64,000 bases of DNA from Sphingomonas sp. PR090111-T3T-6A (GTDB taxonomy: Bacteria > Pseudomonadota > Alphaproteobacteria > Sphingomonadales > Sphingomonadaceae), in assembly GCF_000383095.1 (NCBI RefSeq), contig NZ_AORL01000010.1, positions 62,001-126,000 on the forward strand. Reading direction: 5' to 3'. Below, one piece after another: positions 63,764-64,000 of the stretch (positions are counted from its first letter, which is position 1; the number at the start of each line of letters is the position of its first letter). The notes under the pieces are model-generated. The model was not told the DNA's origin. It saw only the letters and a list, made by a program, of their open reading frames with translations, and ran no database searches. The position numbers were made by a program, and so were the translations under genes.

Positions 63764-64000
63764 TCAGCGGCAGTGCTTCTCCGCGAAGGCCGCCGCCGCG
63801 CCGAGCAGGCCGGGCTGCTCGTGGGTGATGAGCTTCACCGGGATGCGCGCCATGCGCGCCTCGAAGCGGCCCTTGGCCATGTAGCGACCCGCGAAGCCCG
63901 AGATCGGGAGATGGTCCGCCACGCGCGCGCCGACGCCGCCGGCGATCACGGTGCCGCTCCACGCGCCATGCGCCAGCGCGAGATCGCCCGCGACGGCGCC
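63764..64000 (-). CDS. glk: Glucokinase, C-terminal part (5' end outside window)
   Basis: The frame is open to the window end and reads GAVAGDLALAHGAWSGTVIAG, then GVGARVADHLPISGFAGRY, continuing to PGLLGAAAAFAEKHC. It matches the C-terminal end of ATP-dependent glucokinase (Pfam Glk): the IAGGVGAR and QPGLLGAAA motifs bind ATP and close the active site. It supplies glucose 6-phosphate for the Entner-Doudoroff pathway, for which eda is also in the window. Only the last ~78 residues are visible. Confidence 0.9.
   Translation of the reverse strand, partial: GAVAGDLALAHGAWSGTVIAGGVGARVADHLPISGFAGRYMAKGRFEARMARIPVKLITHEQPGLLGAAAAFAEKHCR

Overview
This GC-rich window looks like chromosome of a sphingomonad (Alphaproteobacteria, Sphingomonadales). 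The evidence is an uninterrupted set of core genes, a GTTC-N7-GTTC SOS box of the alphaproteobacterial type, a Fur lacking the usual cysteine pairs, a MucR/Ros zinc-finger regulator, an HslV with a short propeptide, a NodT-type RND outer-membrane component and a Pseudomonas-like Bkd complex. No rRNA, prophage, insertion sequence or CRISPR array was seen. The species assignment is inference.

Layout. 1-9.3 kb: tail of an MFS transporter, class I fumarase, an outer-membrane beta-barrel, uvrB, a proline-rich lipoprotein, two small basic proteins, an unusual short transcription unit with a near-perfect Shine-Dalgarno sequence, and small stress-type proteins (DUF2721, carboxymuconolactone-decarboxylase-like, OsmC). 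9.3-28.2 kb: uvrA (SOS box) and then a long, mostly minus-strand housekeeping block. In transcription order it reads nfu, nitroreductase, tsaB, rimI, mucR, fur, plsC, miaB, phoH, ybeY, corC, sorbosone-dehydrogenase-like lipoprotein, two Tyr/His-rich secreted proteins, lnt and metK. This gene order is broadly conserved in alphaproteobacteria, with accessory insertions here. lnt carries a one-base frameshift as given. A perfect 8+8 inverted repeat just upstream of metK overlaps the end of lnt.

28.2-42 kb: beta-hydroxylase, rhlE, DedA, EamA, TlpA-type thioredoxin, hslVU with a candidate heat-shock promoter and two intergenic inverted-repeat elements, rlmE, ppx/gppA, tRNA-Gln(CTG), an EI24 membrane protein, the XpaC-like/TelA pair and a Tat-exported PhoD. 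42-52.5 kb: cyanide-insensitive-type cytochrome bd oxidase (cydA, cydB, a 33-residue small subunit) overlapping a LysE exporter, then typA, EVE and two hotdog thioesterases, a DUF885 peptidase-like protein with an APC permease, and KDPG aldolase.

52.5-64 kb: a complete tripartite RND efflux operon with no adjacent regulator, branched-chain 2-oxoacid dehydrogenase E1alpha/E1beta/E2 (E3 not in the window), a Bcr/CflA-type MFS transporter and the C-terminal end of glucokinase.

No clearly new multi-gene system was found. The strongest oddities are the 12-nt anti-Shine-Dalgarno-complementary leader with an 18-codon ORF and its own terminator (about 6.5-6.7 kb), the operator embedded in the lnt stop codon upstream of metK, the lnt frameshift, and several small conserved-looking proteins shorter than 60 codons.
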